A DNA stretch of 64,000 bases from Xestospongia bergquistia (Eukaryota; Porifera; Demospongiae; Haplosclerida; Petrosiidae): positions 4,673,155 to 4,737,154 of the forward strand of contig OZ014422.1 of assembly GCA_963965975.1 (NCBI GenBank). The letters run 5' to 3'. The translations under genes were made by a program, and so were the position numbers. Positions 22,434-35,209 of this stretch are shown here, one piece after another. The notes under the pieces are model-generated. The model had not been told where the DNA came from. It did not search any database and saw nothing but the letters and a program-made list of their open reading frames with translations. The stretch's first letter is position 1. Each line of letters opens with the position of its first letter.

Positions 22434-23148
22434 TAAACTGCTATTAACAATGTAGTAAGATGCTTTGGATTAACAGTCTATAGTCTTTAAATTAAAGTGT
22501 ATAGCAGGTTTAGACAATTGAGTGAAGTTTATAAAGTAAAGAGCTTAGTCTACAGGACTCTATGGGACTAAGTAAATAAACTTTTATTAACAGATTAGTA
22601 AGTTGGTTTGCATTAACAATCTAAAGTCTTTAATTTAAAGACTTTATAAGGTTTAGACTATTGGGTAAATTTTATAAAGTAAACTGCTCATTCTAAAGGA
22701 CTGTATGGGACTAACTAAATAAACTGCTATTAACAGTTTTGTAAGTTTGTTTGCATTAACATTGTAAAGTCTTTAAATTAAGAAGTTTAGAAGGTTTAGA
22801 GTATTGAGTGAAGTTTATAATGTAGACAGCTCAGTCTAAGGGACTCTATTGGACTAACTAAATAAACTGTTATTAACAGTTTAGCAAGTTGGTTTGCATT
22901 AACACTCTAAAGTCTTTTGTTGAAAAACGTTAGAAGGTTTAGACGATTGAGTGAAGTTTATAAAGTAAACAGCTCAGTTTAAAGGACTCTATGAAACTAA
23001 ATAAATAAACAGCTTTTAACAGTTTAGTAAGTTGGTTTGCATTAACACTCTAAAGTCTTTAATTTAAAGACTTTAGAAGGTTTAGACTATTGAGTGAAGT
23101 TTATAAAGTAAGCAGCTCTTTATAAAGGACTGTATGATTCTAAATAAA
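22434..23148 (+). repeat. E-F-A'-D-A five-monomer module
   Basis: E starts at 22434 ('gatgctttgg'). F has 'cagattag' and 'gctcattc'. A' carries 'tgtagacag'. D has 'aaacgttag', and A starts at 23006. The total is exactly 715 bp. Only one monomer separates it from the next module. Confidence 0.85.
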
Positions 23149-23291
23149 TAAAATGCTATTAAAAGTTTAGTAAGTTGGTTGGCGTTAACACTCTAAAGTC
23201 TTTAATTTAAAGACTATAGAAGGTTTAGACTATTTAGTGAAGATTATAAAGAAAATACCTCAGTCTAAAGGACTCTATGGGACTAACTAAG
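23149..23291 (+). repeat. Single G-derived monomer between two modules
   Basis: One monomer with head 'atgctattaaaag', the G-following form, lies between the modules at 22434 and 23292. The two modules plus linker thus form a repeated 858-bp (six-monomer) unit. Confidence 0.75.
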
Positions 23292-24006
23292 TAAACTGCC
23301 ATTAACAGTTTAGTAAGATGTTTTGCATTAAGACTCTAAAGTTTTTAAATTAAAGTGTTTAGAAGGTTTAGACTATTGAGTGAAGTTTGTAAAGTAAAGA
23401 GCTTAGTCTAAAGGCCTCTATGGGACTAAGTAGATAAACTTTTATTAACAGTTTAAAAAGTTGGTTTGCATTAACACTCTAAAGTCTTTAATTTAAAGAC
23501 TTTATAAGGTTTAGACTACTGAGTAAATTTTATAAAGTAAACTGCTCATTCTAAAGGACAGTATGGGACTAACTAAATAAACTGCTATTAACAGTTTAGT
23601 AAGGTGGTTTGCATTAACTCTCTAAGGTCTTTAAATTAAGGAGTTTAGAAGGTTTAGACTATTGAGTGAAGTTTATAATGTAGAAAGCTCTGTCTAAAGG
23701 ACTCTATGGGACTAACTAAATAAAGTGTTATTAACAGTTTAGCAAGTTGGTTAGCATTAACACTATAAAGTCTTTAGTTTAAAGACGATAGAAGGTTTAG
23801 ACGATTGAGTGAAGTTTATAAAGTAAACAGCTCAGTTTAAAGGATTCTATGAAACTAAATAAATAAACTGCTTTTAACAGTTTAGTAAGTGGGCTTGCAT
23901 TAACACTCTAAAGTTTTTAATTTAAAGACTTTAGAGGGTTTAGACAATTGAGTGAAGTTTTTAAAGTAAACAGCTCAGTCTAAAGGACTCTATGGGACTA
24001 ACTGAA
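23292..24006 (+). repeat. E-F-A'-D-A five-monomer module
   Basis: Exactly 715 bp with E at 23292 and A at 23864. F here has 'cagtttaaaaag' instead of 'cagattag'. A' keeps 'tgtagaaag' and 'ctctgtc'. Confidence 0.85.
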
Positions 24007-26434
24007 TAAACAGCTATTAACAGTTTAGTAAGTTGAGTTTCATTAACACTCTAAAGTCTTTAATTTCAAGAATTTAGAAGTTTTAGTGTACTTAGTAAGT
24101 TTTATGAAGTAAACTGGTCAGTCTAAAGGACTCTATGGGACTAACTAAATAAACTGCTATTAACAGTTTAGTAAGTTGGTTTGCATTAACACTCTAAAGT
24201 CTTTAATTTAAAGACTTTAGAAGGTTTAGACTATTGAGTGAAGTTTATAATGTAAACAGCTCATTCTAAAGTACTCTATGAAGCTAAATAAATAAACTGC
24301 TATTAACAGTTTAGTAAGTTTGTTTGCATTAACACTCTAAAGTCTTTAATTTAAAGACTTTAGAAGGTTTATACTATTGAATGAAGTTTATAAAGTAAAC
24401 AGCTCAGTCTAAAGGACTCTATTGGACTAACTAACTAAACTGCTATTAACAGTTTAGTAAGTTGGTTTGCATTAACACTCTAAAGTCTTTAATTTAAAGG
24501 CTTTAGATTGTTTAGACTGTTGAGTGAAGTTTATAAAGTAAACTGCTCTGCATAAAGGACTCTATGAAACTAAATAAATAAACTGCTATTAAAAGTTTAG
24601 GAAGTTGGTTTGCATTAACACTCTAAAGTCTTTAATTTAAAGACTTTAGAATGTTTAGACTATTGAGTGAAGTTTATAAAGTAAACACCTCTGTATAAAG
24701 GACTATGAAACTAAATAAATAAACTGTTATTAAAAGTTGAGTAAGTTGATTTGCATTAACACTCTAAAGTCTTCAATTTAAAGACTTTAGAAGGTTTAGA
24801 CTATTGAGTGAAGTTTATAAAGAAAATAGCTCAGTCTAAAGGACTCTATGGGACTAACTAAGTAAACTGCTATTAACAGTTTAGAAAAATGTTTTCCATT
24901 AACAGTCTAAAGTCTTTAAATTAAAGTGTATAGAAGGTTTAGACTATTGAGTGACGTTTATAAAGTAAAGAGCTTAGTCTAAAGGACTCTATGGGACTAA
25001 GTAAATAAACTGTTTTTAACAGATTAGTAAGTTGGTTTGCATTAACAATATAAAGTCTTTAATTTAAAGACTTTATAAGGTTTAGACGATTGAGTGAAGT
25101 TTATAAAGTAAACTGCTCAGTCTAAAGGACTCTATGGGACTAACTAAATAAACTGCTATTAACAGTTTAGTAAGTGGGTTTGCATTAACACTCTGAAGTC
25201 TTTAATTTAAAGACTTTAGAAGGTTTAGACTATTGAGTGAAGTTTATAATGTAAACAGCTAAGTCTAAAGGACTCTATGGGAGTAACTAAATAAACTGTT
25301 ATTAACAGTTTAGCAAGTTGCTTTGCATTAACACTTTAAAGTCTTTAATTTAAAGACGTTAGAAGGTTTAGACTATTGAGTGAAGTTTATAAAGTAAAGA
25401 GCTTAGTCTAAAGGACTCTACGGGACTAAGTAAACAAACTTTTATTAACAGTTTAGGAAGTTGGTTTGCATTAACAATCTAAAGTCTTTAATTTAAAGAC
25501 TTTAGAAGGTTTAGACTATTGAGTAACTTTTATAAAGTAAACTGCTCATTCTAAAGGACTGTATGGGACCAACTAAATAAACTGTTATTAACAGTTTAGT
25601 AAGTTTGTTTGCATTAACACTCTAAAGTCTTTAATTTAAAGACGTTAGAAGGTTTAGACGATTGAGTGAAGTTTATAAAGTAAACAGCTCAGTTTAAAGG
25701 ACTCTATGAAACTAAATAAATAAACTGCTTTTAACAGTTAAGTAAGTTTGTTTGCATTAACTCTCCAAAGTCTTTAATTTATAGACTTTAGAAGGTTTAG
25801 ACTATTGAGTGAAGTTTTTAAAGAAAACAGCTCAGTCTAAAGGACTCTATGGGACTAACTAAATAAACCGCTATTAACAGTTTAGTAAGTTTATTTGTAT
25901 TAACACTCTAAAGTCTTTAATTTAAAGAATTTAGAAGGTTTAGAGTACTGAGTAAATCTTACAAAGTAAACTGGTCAGTCTAAAGGACTCTATGGGACTA
26001 ACTAACTAAATTGCTATTAATAGTATAGTAAGTTGGTTTGCATTAACACACTAAACTCTTAAATTTAAAGACTTTATAATGTTTAGACTATTGAGTGAAG
26101 TTTATAAAGTAAACAGCTCTTTATAAAGGACTCTATGAAACTAAATAAATAAACTGCTATTGAAAGTTTAGTAAGTAGGTTTGCATTAACCCTCTAAAGT
26201 CTTTAATTTAAAGACTTTAGAATGCTTAGACTATTGAGTGAAGATTATAAAGTAAACAGCTCTGTATAAAGGACTCTATGAAACTAAATAAATAAACTGC
26301 TATTAAAAGTTTAGTAAGTTGGTTTGCATTAACACTCTAAAGTCTTTAATGTAAAGACTTTAGAAGGTTTAGACTATTGAGTGAAGTTTATAAAGAAAAT
26401 AGGACAGTGTAAAGGACTCTATGGATTAAGTAAG
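24007..26434 (+). repeat. Mosaic with a shortened HOR fragment
   Basis: It contains B and C monomers and G-tailed pairs. From 24863 it runs E, F, C, D, F' ('aaacttttattaac', about 25435), D, A and B. That order resembles the HOR with A, B and A' missing. The second half returns to G-type units at about 26100-26300. Confidence 0.7.
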
Positions 26435-29148
26435 TAAACTGCTATTAACAGTTTAGAAAGATGTTTTGCATTAACAGTCTAAAGTCTTTAAATTAAAGTG
26501 TATAGAAGGTTTAGACTATTGAGTGAAGTTTATAAAGTAAAGAGCTTAGTCTAAAGGACTCTATGGGACTAAGTAAATAAACTGTTATTAACAGATTAGT
26601 AAGTTGGTTTGCATTAACAATCTAAAGTCTTTAATTTAAAGACTTTAGAAGGTTTAGACTATTGAGTGAAGTTTTTAAAGTAAACAGCTCAGTCTAAAGG
26701 ACTCTATGGGACTAACTAAAAAAACCACTATTAACAGTTTAGAAAGTTGATTTGCATTAACACTCTAAAGTCTTTAATTTAAAGAATTTAGAAGGTTTAG
26801 AGTACTTAGTATATTTTATAAAGTAAAGAGGTCAGTCTAAAGGACTCTATGGGACTAACTAAATAAACTGCTATTAACAGTTTAGTAAGTTGGTTTGCAT
26901 TAACAATCTAAAGTCTTTAATTTAAAGACTTTAGAGGATTTAGACTATTGAGTGATGTTTATAATGTAAATAGCTCAGTCTAAAGGACTCTATTGTACTA
27001 ACTAAATAAACTGTTATTAACAGTTTAGCAAGTTGGTTTGCATTAACACTCTAAAGTCTTTAACTTAAAGACGTTAGAAGGTTTAGACTATTGAATGAAG
27101 TTTATAAAGTAAAGAGCTTAGTCTAAAGGCGTCTACGGGACTAAGTAAACAAACTTTTATTAACAGTTTAGTAAGTTAGTTTGCATTAACACTATAATGT
27201 CTTTAATTTAAAGACTTTATAAGGTCTAGACTATTGAGGAAATTTTGTAAAGTAAACTGCTCATTCTAAAGGACTGTATGGGACTAACTATATAAACTGC
27301 TTTTAACAGTTTAGTAAGTTGGTTTGCATTAAAACTCTAAAGTCCTTAAATTAAAGAGTTTAGAAGGTTTAGACTATTGAGTGAAGTTTATAATGTAGAC
27401 AGCTCTGTCTAAAGGACTCTATGGGACTAACTAAATAAACTGTTATTAACAGTTTAGCAAGTTGGTTTGCATTAACACTCTAAAGTCTTTAATTTGAAGA
27501 CGTTAGAAGGTTTAGACGATTGAGTGAAGTTTATAAAGGAAACAGCTCAGTTTGAAGGACTCTATGAAACTAAATAAATAAACTGCTTTTAACAGTTTAG
27601 TAAGTTGGTCTGCATTAACACTCTAAAGTCTTTAATTTAAAGACTTTAGAAGGTTTAGACTACTGAGTGAAGTTTTTAAAGTAAACAGCTCAGTCTAAAG
27701 GAGTCTATGGGACTAACTAAATAAAACGCTATTAACAGTTTAGTAAGTTGATTTGCATTAACACTCTAAAGTCTTTAATTTAAAGAATTTAGAAGGTTTA
27801 CAGTAATGAGTAAATCTTATAAAGTAAACTGGTCAGTCTAAAGGACTCTACGGGACTAACTAAATAAACTGCTATTAACAGTTTAGTTAGTTGGTTTGCA
27901 TTAACACTCTAAAGTCTTTAACTTAAAGACTTTAGAAGGTTTAGACTATTGAGTGAGGTTTATAATATAAAAAGCTCAGTCTAAAGGACTCTATGGGACT
28001 AACTAAATAAACTGTTATTAACAATTTAGCAAGTTGGTTTGCATTAACACTCTAAAGTCTTTAATTTAAAGACGTTAGAAGGTTTAGACTATTGAGTGAG
28101 GTTTGTAAAGTAAACAGCTCAGTTTAAAGGACTCTGTGAAACTAAATAAATAAACTGCTTTTAACAGTTTTGTAAGTTGGTTTGCATTAACACTCTAAAG
28201 TCTTTAATTTAAAGACTTTAAAAGGTTTAGACTATTGTGTGAAGTTTTTAATGTAAACAGCTCAGTCTAAAGGACTCTATGGGACTAACTAAATAAACCG
28301 CTATTAACAGTTTAGTAAGTGGATTTGCATTAAGACTCTAAAGTCTTTAATTTAAAGAATATAGAAGGTTTAGAGTACTGAGTAAATTTTATAAAGTAAA
28401 CTGGTCAGACTAAAGGACTCTATGGGACAAACTAAATAAACTGCTATTAACAGTTTAGTAAGTTGGTTTGCATTAACACTCTAAAGTCTTTAATTGAAGA
28501 CTTTAGAAGGTTTAGACTATTGAGTGTAGTTTATAATGTAAACGCTCAGTCTAAACGAGTCTATGGGACTAACTAAATAAACTGTTATTAACAGTTTAGC
28601 AAGTTTGTTTGCATTAACACTCTAAAGGCTTTAATTTAAAGACGTTAGGAGGTTTAGACTATTGAGTGAAGATTATAAAGTAAACTGCTCAGTTTAAAGG
28701 ACTCTTTGAAATTAAATAAATAAACTGCTTTTAACAGTTTAGTAAGTTGGTTTCCATTAACATTCTAAAGTCTTTAATTTAAAGACTTTAGAAGGTTTAG
28801 ACTATTGAGTGAAGTTTTGAAAGTAAACAAATCAGTCTGAAGGACTCAATGGGACTAACTAAATAAACCGCTATTAACAGTTTAGTAAGTTGATTTCCAT
28901 TAACACACTAAAGTCTTTAATTTAAAGAATTTAGAAGGTTTAGAGTACAGAGTAAATTTTATAAAGTAAACTGGTCAGTCTAAGAACTCTATGGGACTAA
29001 CTAAATAAAATGCTATTAACAGTTTTGTAAGTTGGTTTGCATTAATACTCTAAAGTCTTTAATTGAAAGACTTTAGAAGGTTTAGACTATTGAGTGAAGT
29101 TTATAAAGTAAACAGCTCAGTCTAAAGGACTCTATGAAGCTAAATAAA
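26435..29148 (+). repeat. Older diverged copy of the 19-monomer HOR
   Basis: The order is E, F/A hybrid, B C D F' A' D A B C D A B C D A B C. That is 19 monomers in 2714 bp, the same order as copy 2 at 2858-5574. Shared private features include F' with 'gaggaaatttt', A' with 'tgtagacagctctgtc', and B with 'gcattaagactc' and 'gaatatag'. Substitutions are clearly more numerous than among the copies in 1-11435. This copy lies 15 kb away from the main HOR block. Confidence 0.82.
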
Positions 29149-31008
29149 TAAACTGCTATTAACAGTTTAGTAAGTTGGTTTGCATTAACACTCTAAAGTC
29201 TTTAATTTAAAGACTTTAGAAGGTTTAGACTGTTGAGTGAAGTTTATAAAGTAAACAGCTCAGTCTAAAGGACTCTATGGGACTAACTAAATAAGCTGCT
29301 AATGATAGTTTAGTAAGTTGGTTTGCATTAACACTCTAAAGTCTTTAATTTAAAGACTTTAGAATGTTTAGACTATTGAGTGAAGTTTATAAAGTAAACC
29401 GCTCTGTATAAAGGACTCTATGATTCTAAATAAATAAACTGCTATTAAAAGTTTAGTAAGTTGGTTAGCATTAACACTCTAAAGTCTTTAATTTAAAGAC
29501 TTTAGAAGGTTTAGACTATTGAGTGAAGTTTATAAAGTAAACAGCTCAGTCGAAAGGACTCTATGGGACTAACTAAATAAACTGCTATTAACAGTTTAGT
29601 AAGATGTTTTGCATGAACAGTCTAAAGTCTTTAAATTAAAGTGTTTAGAAGGATTAGACTATTGATTGAAGTTTATAAAGTAAAGAGCTTAGTCTAAAGG
29701 ACTCTATGGGACTAAGTAAATAAACTGTTATTAACAGTTTAGTAAGTTTGTTTGCATTTACACACTAAAGTCTTTAATTTAAAGACTTTATAAGGTTTAG
29801 ACTATTGAGTAAATTTTTTAAAGTAAACTGCTCATTCTAAAGGACTGTATGGGAATAACTAAATAAACTGCTATTAACAGTTTAGTAAGTTGGTTTGCAT
29901 TAACACTCTAAAGTCTTTAAACTAAAGAGTTTAGAAGATATAGACTATTGAGTGAAGTTTACAAAGTAAAGAGCTTAGTCTAAAGGACTCTATGGTAGTA
30001 AGTAAATAAACTGTTATTAACAGTTTAGTAAGTTGGTTTGCATTAACACCCTAAAGTCTTTAATTTAAAGACTTTATAAGGTTTAGACTACTCAGTAAAT
30101 TTTATAAAGTAAACAGCTCAGTCTAAAGGACTCTATGGGACTAACTAAATAAACTGTTATTAACAGTTTAGCAAGTTGGTTTGCATTAATACTCTAAAGT
30201 CATTAATTTAAAGATATTAGAAGGTTTAGATGATTGAGTGAAGTTTATAAAGTAAACAGCTCAGTTTAAAGGACTCTATGAAACTAAATAAATAAACTGC
30301 TTTTAACAGTTTAGTAAGTTGGTTTGTATTCACACTTTAAAGTCTTTAATTTAAAGACTTTAGAAGGTTTAAACTATTGAGTTAATTTTTTGAAGTAAAT
30401 AGCTCAGTCTAAAGGACTCTATGGGACTATCTAAATAAACCGCTATTCACAGTTTAGTAAGTTGATTTGCATTAACACTCTAAAGACTTTAATTTAAAGA
30501 ATTTAGAAGGTTTAGAGTACTGAGTAATTTTTATAAAGTAAACTGGTCAGTCTAAAGGTACTCTATGGGACTAACAAAAGAAGCTGCTATTAACAGTTTA
30601 GTAAGTTGGTTTGCATTAACACTCTAAAGTCTTTAATTTAACGACTTTAGAAGGTTTAGACTATTGAGTGAAGTTTATAATGTAAACAGCTCTGTCTAAA
30701 GGACTCTATGGGACTAACTAAATAAACTGTTATTAACAGTTTAGCAAGTTGGTTTGCATTAGCACTCTAAAGTCTTTAATTTAAAGAGGTTAGAAGGTTT
30801 AGACCTTTGAGTGAAGTTTATAAAGTAAACAGCTCAGTTTAAAGGACTCCGTGAAACTAAATAAATAAACTGGTTTTAACAGTTTAGTAAGTTGATTAGC
30901 ATTAATACTCTAAAGTCTTTAATTTAAAGACTTTAGAAGTTTTAGACTATTGACTGAAGTTTTTGAGGTAAACAGCTCAGACTAAAGGACTCTATGGGAC
31001 TAACTAAA
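29149..31008 (+). repeat. Mosaic with E-F-A' and D-A pieces
   Basis: It starts with H and G-like monomers. An E-F-A' run from about 29581 is followed by a second F-like unit, then D and A at about 30290 and an A-B-C-D set. It has the same vocabulary as the five-monomer module but is rearranged. Confidence 0.7.
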
Positions 31009-32577
31009 TAAACCGCTATTAACAGTTTAGTAAGTTGGTTTGCACTAACACTCTAAAGTCTTTAAATTAAAGAGTTTAGAAAGTTTAGACTATTGAGTGA
31101 AGTTTATAAGGTAGACAGCTCAGTCTAAAGGACTCTATGGGACTAAGTGAATAAACTTTTATTAACAGTTTAGAAGTGGGTTTGCATTAACACTCTAAAG
31201 TCTTTAATTTAAAGACGTTAGAAGGTTTAGACTATTGAGTGAAGTTTATAAAGTAAACAGCTCAGTTTAAAGGACTCTATGAAAATAAATAAATAAACTG
31301 CTTTTAACAGTTTAGTAAGTTGGTTTGCATTAACACTCTAAAGTCTTTAACTTAAAGACTTTAGAAGGTTTAGACTATTGAGTGAAGTTTTTAAGATAAA
31401 CAGCTCAGTCTAAAGGACTCTATGTGAGAAACTAAATAAACCGCTATTAACAATTTAGTAAGTTGATTTGCATTAACACTCTAAAGTCTTTAATTTAAAG
31501 AATTTAGAAGTTTTAGAGTACTGAGTAAATTTTATAAAGTAAACTGCTCACTCTAAAGGACTCTATCGGACTAACTAAATAAACTGCTATTAACAGTTTA
31601 GTAAGTTGGTTTGCATTAACACTCTAATGTCTTTAATTTAAAGGGTTTAGAAGTTTTAGACTATTGAGTGAAGTTTATAATGTAAACAGCTCAGTCTAAA
31701 GGACTCTATGGGACTAACTAAAGAAACTGTTATTAAAAGTTTAGTAAGTTGGTTTGCATTAACACTCTAAAGTCTTTAATTTAAAGACGTTAGAAGGTTT
31801 AGACTATTGAGTGAAGTTTATAAAGTAAGCAGCTCAGTTTAAAGGACTCTATGAAACTAAGTAAATAAACTGCTTTAACAGTTCAGTAAGTTGGTTTGCA
31901 TTAACACTGCAATCTCTTTAATTTAAAGACTTTAGAAGGTTTAGACTATTGAGTGAAGTTTTTAAAGTAAACAGCTCAGTCTAAAGGACTCTATGGGACT
32001 AAATAAATAAAACGCTATTAACAATTTTGTAAGTTGATTTGCATGAACACTCTAATGTCTTTAATTTAAAGAATTTTGAAGTTTTAGAGTACTTAGTAAA
32101 TTTTATAAAGTAAACTGGTCAGTCTAAAGGACTCTATGGGACTAACTAAATAAACTGCTATTAACAGTTTAGTAAGTTGGTTTGCATTAACACTCTAAAG
32201 TCTTTAATTTAAAGATTTTAAAAGGTTTGGACTATTGAGTGAAGTTTATAATGTAAACAGCTCAGTCTAAAGGACTCTATGGGACTAACTAAATAAAATG
32301 TTATTAACAGTTAGACAGTTGGTTTGCATTAACACTCTAAAGTCTTTAATTTAAAGACGTTAGAAGGTTTAGACTATTGAGTGAAGTTTATAATGTAAGC
32401 AGCTCAGTTTAAAGAACTCTATGAAACTAAGTAAATAAATTGTTTTAACAGTTTAGTAAGTTGGTTTGCATTAACACTCCAAAGTCTTTAATTTAAAGAC
32501 TTTAGAAGGTTTAGACTATTGAGTGAAGTTTTTAAAGTAAACAGCTCAGTGTAAAGGACACTATGGGACTAACTAAA
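31009..32577 (+). repeat. 11-monomer tandem duplication, copy 1
   Basis: The unit of 1569 bp (11 x 143 minus 4) opens with a hybrid monomer: a B head ('aaccgctattaac') joined to an A'-like body ('ttggtttgcactaac', 'aaattaaagag', 'aaggtagacag'). Then come D ('cagtttagaagtggg'), A, B, C, D, A ('gctttaacagttcag'), B ('aaaacgc'), C, D ('cagttagacag') and A ('attgttttaacag'). Every one of these private variants recurs 1569 bp downstream. Confidence 0.95.
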
Positions 32578-34146
32578 TAAACCGCTATTAACAGTTTAGT
32601 AAGTTGGTTTGCACTAACACTCTAAAGTCTTTAAATTAAAGAGTTTAGAAAGTTTAGACTATTGAGTGAAGTTTATAAGGTAGACAGCTCAGTCTAAAGG
32701 ACTCTATGGGACTAAGTGAATAAACTTTTATTAACAGTTTAGAAGTGGGTTTGCATTAACACTCTAAAGTCTTTAATTTAAAGACGTTAGAAGGTTTAGA
32801 CTATTGAGTGAAGTTTATAAAGTAAACAGCTCAGTTTAAAGGACTCTATGAAAATAAATAAATAAACTGCTTTTAACAGTTTAGTAAGTTGGTTTGCATT
32901 AACACTCTAAAGTCTTTAACTTAAAGACTTTAGAAGGTTTAGACTATTGAGTGAAGTTTTTAAGATAAACAGCTCAGTCTAAAGGACTCTATGTGAGAAA
33001 CTAAATAAACCGCTATTAACAATTTAGTAAGTTGATTTGCATTAACACTCTAAAGTCTTTAATTTAAAGAATTTAGAAGTTTTAGAGTACTGAGTAAATT
33101 TTATAAAGTAAACTGCTCACTCTAAAGGACTCTATCGGACTAACTAAATAAACTGCTATTAACAGTTTAGTAAGTTGGTTTGCATTAACACTCTAATGTC
33201 TTTAATTTAAAGGGTTTAGAAGTTTTAGACTATTGAGTGAAGTTTATAATGTAAACAGCTCAGTCTAAAGGACTCTATGGGACTAACTAAAGAAACTGTT
33301 ATTAAAAGTTTAGTAAGTTGGTTTGCATTAACACTCTAAAGTCTTTAATTTAAAGACGTTAGAAGGTTTAGACTATTGAGTGAAGTTTATAAAGTAAGCA
33401 GCTCAGTTTAAAGGACTCTATGAAACTAAGTAAATAAACTGCTTTAACAGTTCAGTAAGTTGGTTTGCATTAACACTGCAATGTCTTTAATTTAAAGACT
33501 TTAGAAGGTTTAGACTATTGAGTGAAGTTTTTAAAGTAAACAGCTCAGTCTAAAGGACTCTATGGGACTAAATAAATAAAACGCTATTAACAATTTTGTA
33601 AGTTGATTTGCATGAACACTCTAATGTCTTTAATTTAAAGAATTTTGAAGTTTTAGAGTACTTAGTAAATTTTATAAAGTAAACTGGTCAGTCTAAAGGA
33701 CTCTATGGGACTAACTAAATAAACTGCTATTAACAGTTTAGTAAGTTGGTTTGCATTAACACTCTAAAGTCTTTAATTTAAAGATTTTAAAAGGTTTGGA
33801 CTATTGAGTGAAGTTTATAATGTAAACAGCTCAGTCTAAAGGACTCTATGGGACTAACTAAATAAAATGTTATTAACAGTTAGACAGTTGGTTTGCATTA
33901 ACACTCTAAAGTCTTTAATTTAAAGACGTTAGAAGGTTTAGACTATTGAGTGAAGTTTATAATGTAAGCAGCTCAGTTTAAAGAACTCTATGAAACTAAG
34001 TAAATAAATTGTTTTAACAGTTTAGTAAGTTGGTTTGCATTAACACTCCAAAGTCTTTAATTTAAAGACTTTAGAAGGTTTAGACTATTGAGTGAAGTTT
34101 TTAAAGTAAACAGCTCAGTGTAAAGGACACTATGGGACTAACTAAA
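32578..34146 (+). repeat. 11-monomer tandem duplication, copy 2
   Basis: It is nearly identical to 31009-32577 at a constant offset of 1569 bp. The one clear difference I found by eye is c at 31914 against g at 33483. Both copies end with 'gtaaaggacactatggg'. The next monomer at 34147 is an ordinary B ('ttgatttgcatgaac'), which sets the right boundary. Confidence 0.95.
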
Positions 34147-35209
34147 TAAACCGCTATTAACAGTTTAGTAAGTTGATTTGCATGAACACTCTAAAGTCTT
34201 TAATTTAAAGAATTTTGAAGGTTTAGAGTACTTAGTAAACTTTATAAAGTAAACTGGTCAGTCTAAAGGACTCTATGGGACTAACTAAATAAACTGCATT
34301 TAACAGTTTAGTAAGTTGGTTTGCATAAACACTCTAAAGTCTTTAATTTAAAGAGTTTAGAAGGTTTAGACTATTGAGTGAAGTTTATAAAGTAAACAGC
34401 TCAGTCTAAAGCACTCTGTGGGAGTTACTAAATAAACTGCTATTAACAGTTTAATAAATTGGCTAGCATTAACACTCTAAAGTCTTTAATTTAAAGACTT
34501 TAGAAATTTGTGACTATTGAGTGAAGTTTATAAAGTAAACAGCTCTGTATAAAGGAGTTTATGAAACTAACTAAATAAACTGCTATTAACAGTTTAGTAA
34601 GTTGGTTTGCATTAACACTCTAAAGTCTTTAATTTAAAGACTTTAGAAGGTTTAGACTATTGAGTGAAGTTTATAAAGAAAATAGCTCAGTCTAAAGGAC
34701 TCTATGGGACTAACTAAGTAAACTGCTATTTACAGTTTAGTAAGATGTTTTGCATTAACACTCTAAAGTCTTTAAATTAAAGTGTACAGAAGGTTTAGAC
34801 TATTGAGTGAAGTTTATAAAGTATAGAGCTTAGTCTAAAGGACTCTACGGGACTAAGTAAATAAACAGTTATTAACAGTTTAGTAAGTTTGTTTGCATTA
34901 ACAATCTAAGGTCTTTAATTTAAAGACTTTATAAGGTTTAGACTATTGAGTAAATTTTATAAAGTAAACTGCTCATTCTAAAGGACTGTATGGGAATAAC
35001 TAAATAAACTGCTTTTAACAGTTTAGTAAGTTGTTTTGCATTAACATACTAAAGTCTTTAAATTAAAGAGTTTAGAAGATTTAGACTATTGAGTTAAGTT
35101 TATAAAGTAAACAGCTCAGTTTAAAGGACTCTATGAAACTAAATAAATAAACTGCTTTTAACAGTTTAGTAAGTTTGTTTGCATTAACACTCTAAAGTCT
35201 TTAATTTAA
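34147..35209 (+). repeat. B, C, G monomers and an E-F fragment
   Basis: About seven and a half monomers. G lies at about 34500. E-F starts at 34719 and is followed by an A'/D hybrid ('ctgcttttaac', 'aaattaaagag', 'cagcagttt'-like D tail) and then A at 35148, so the module is shortened to four units. Confidence 0.7.
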
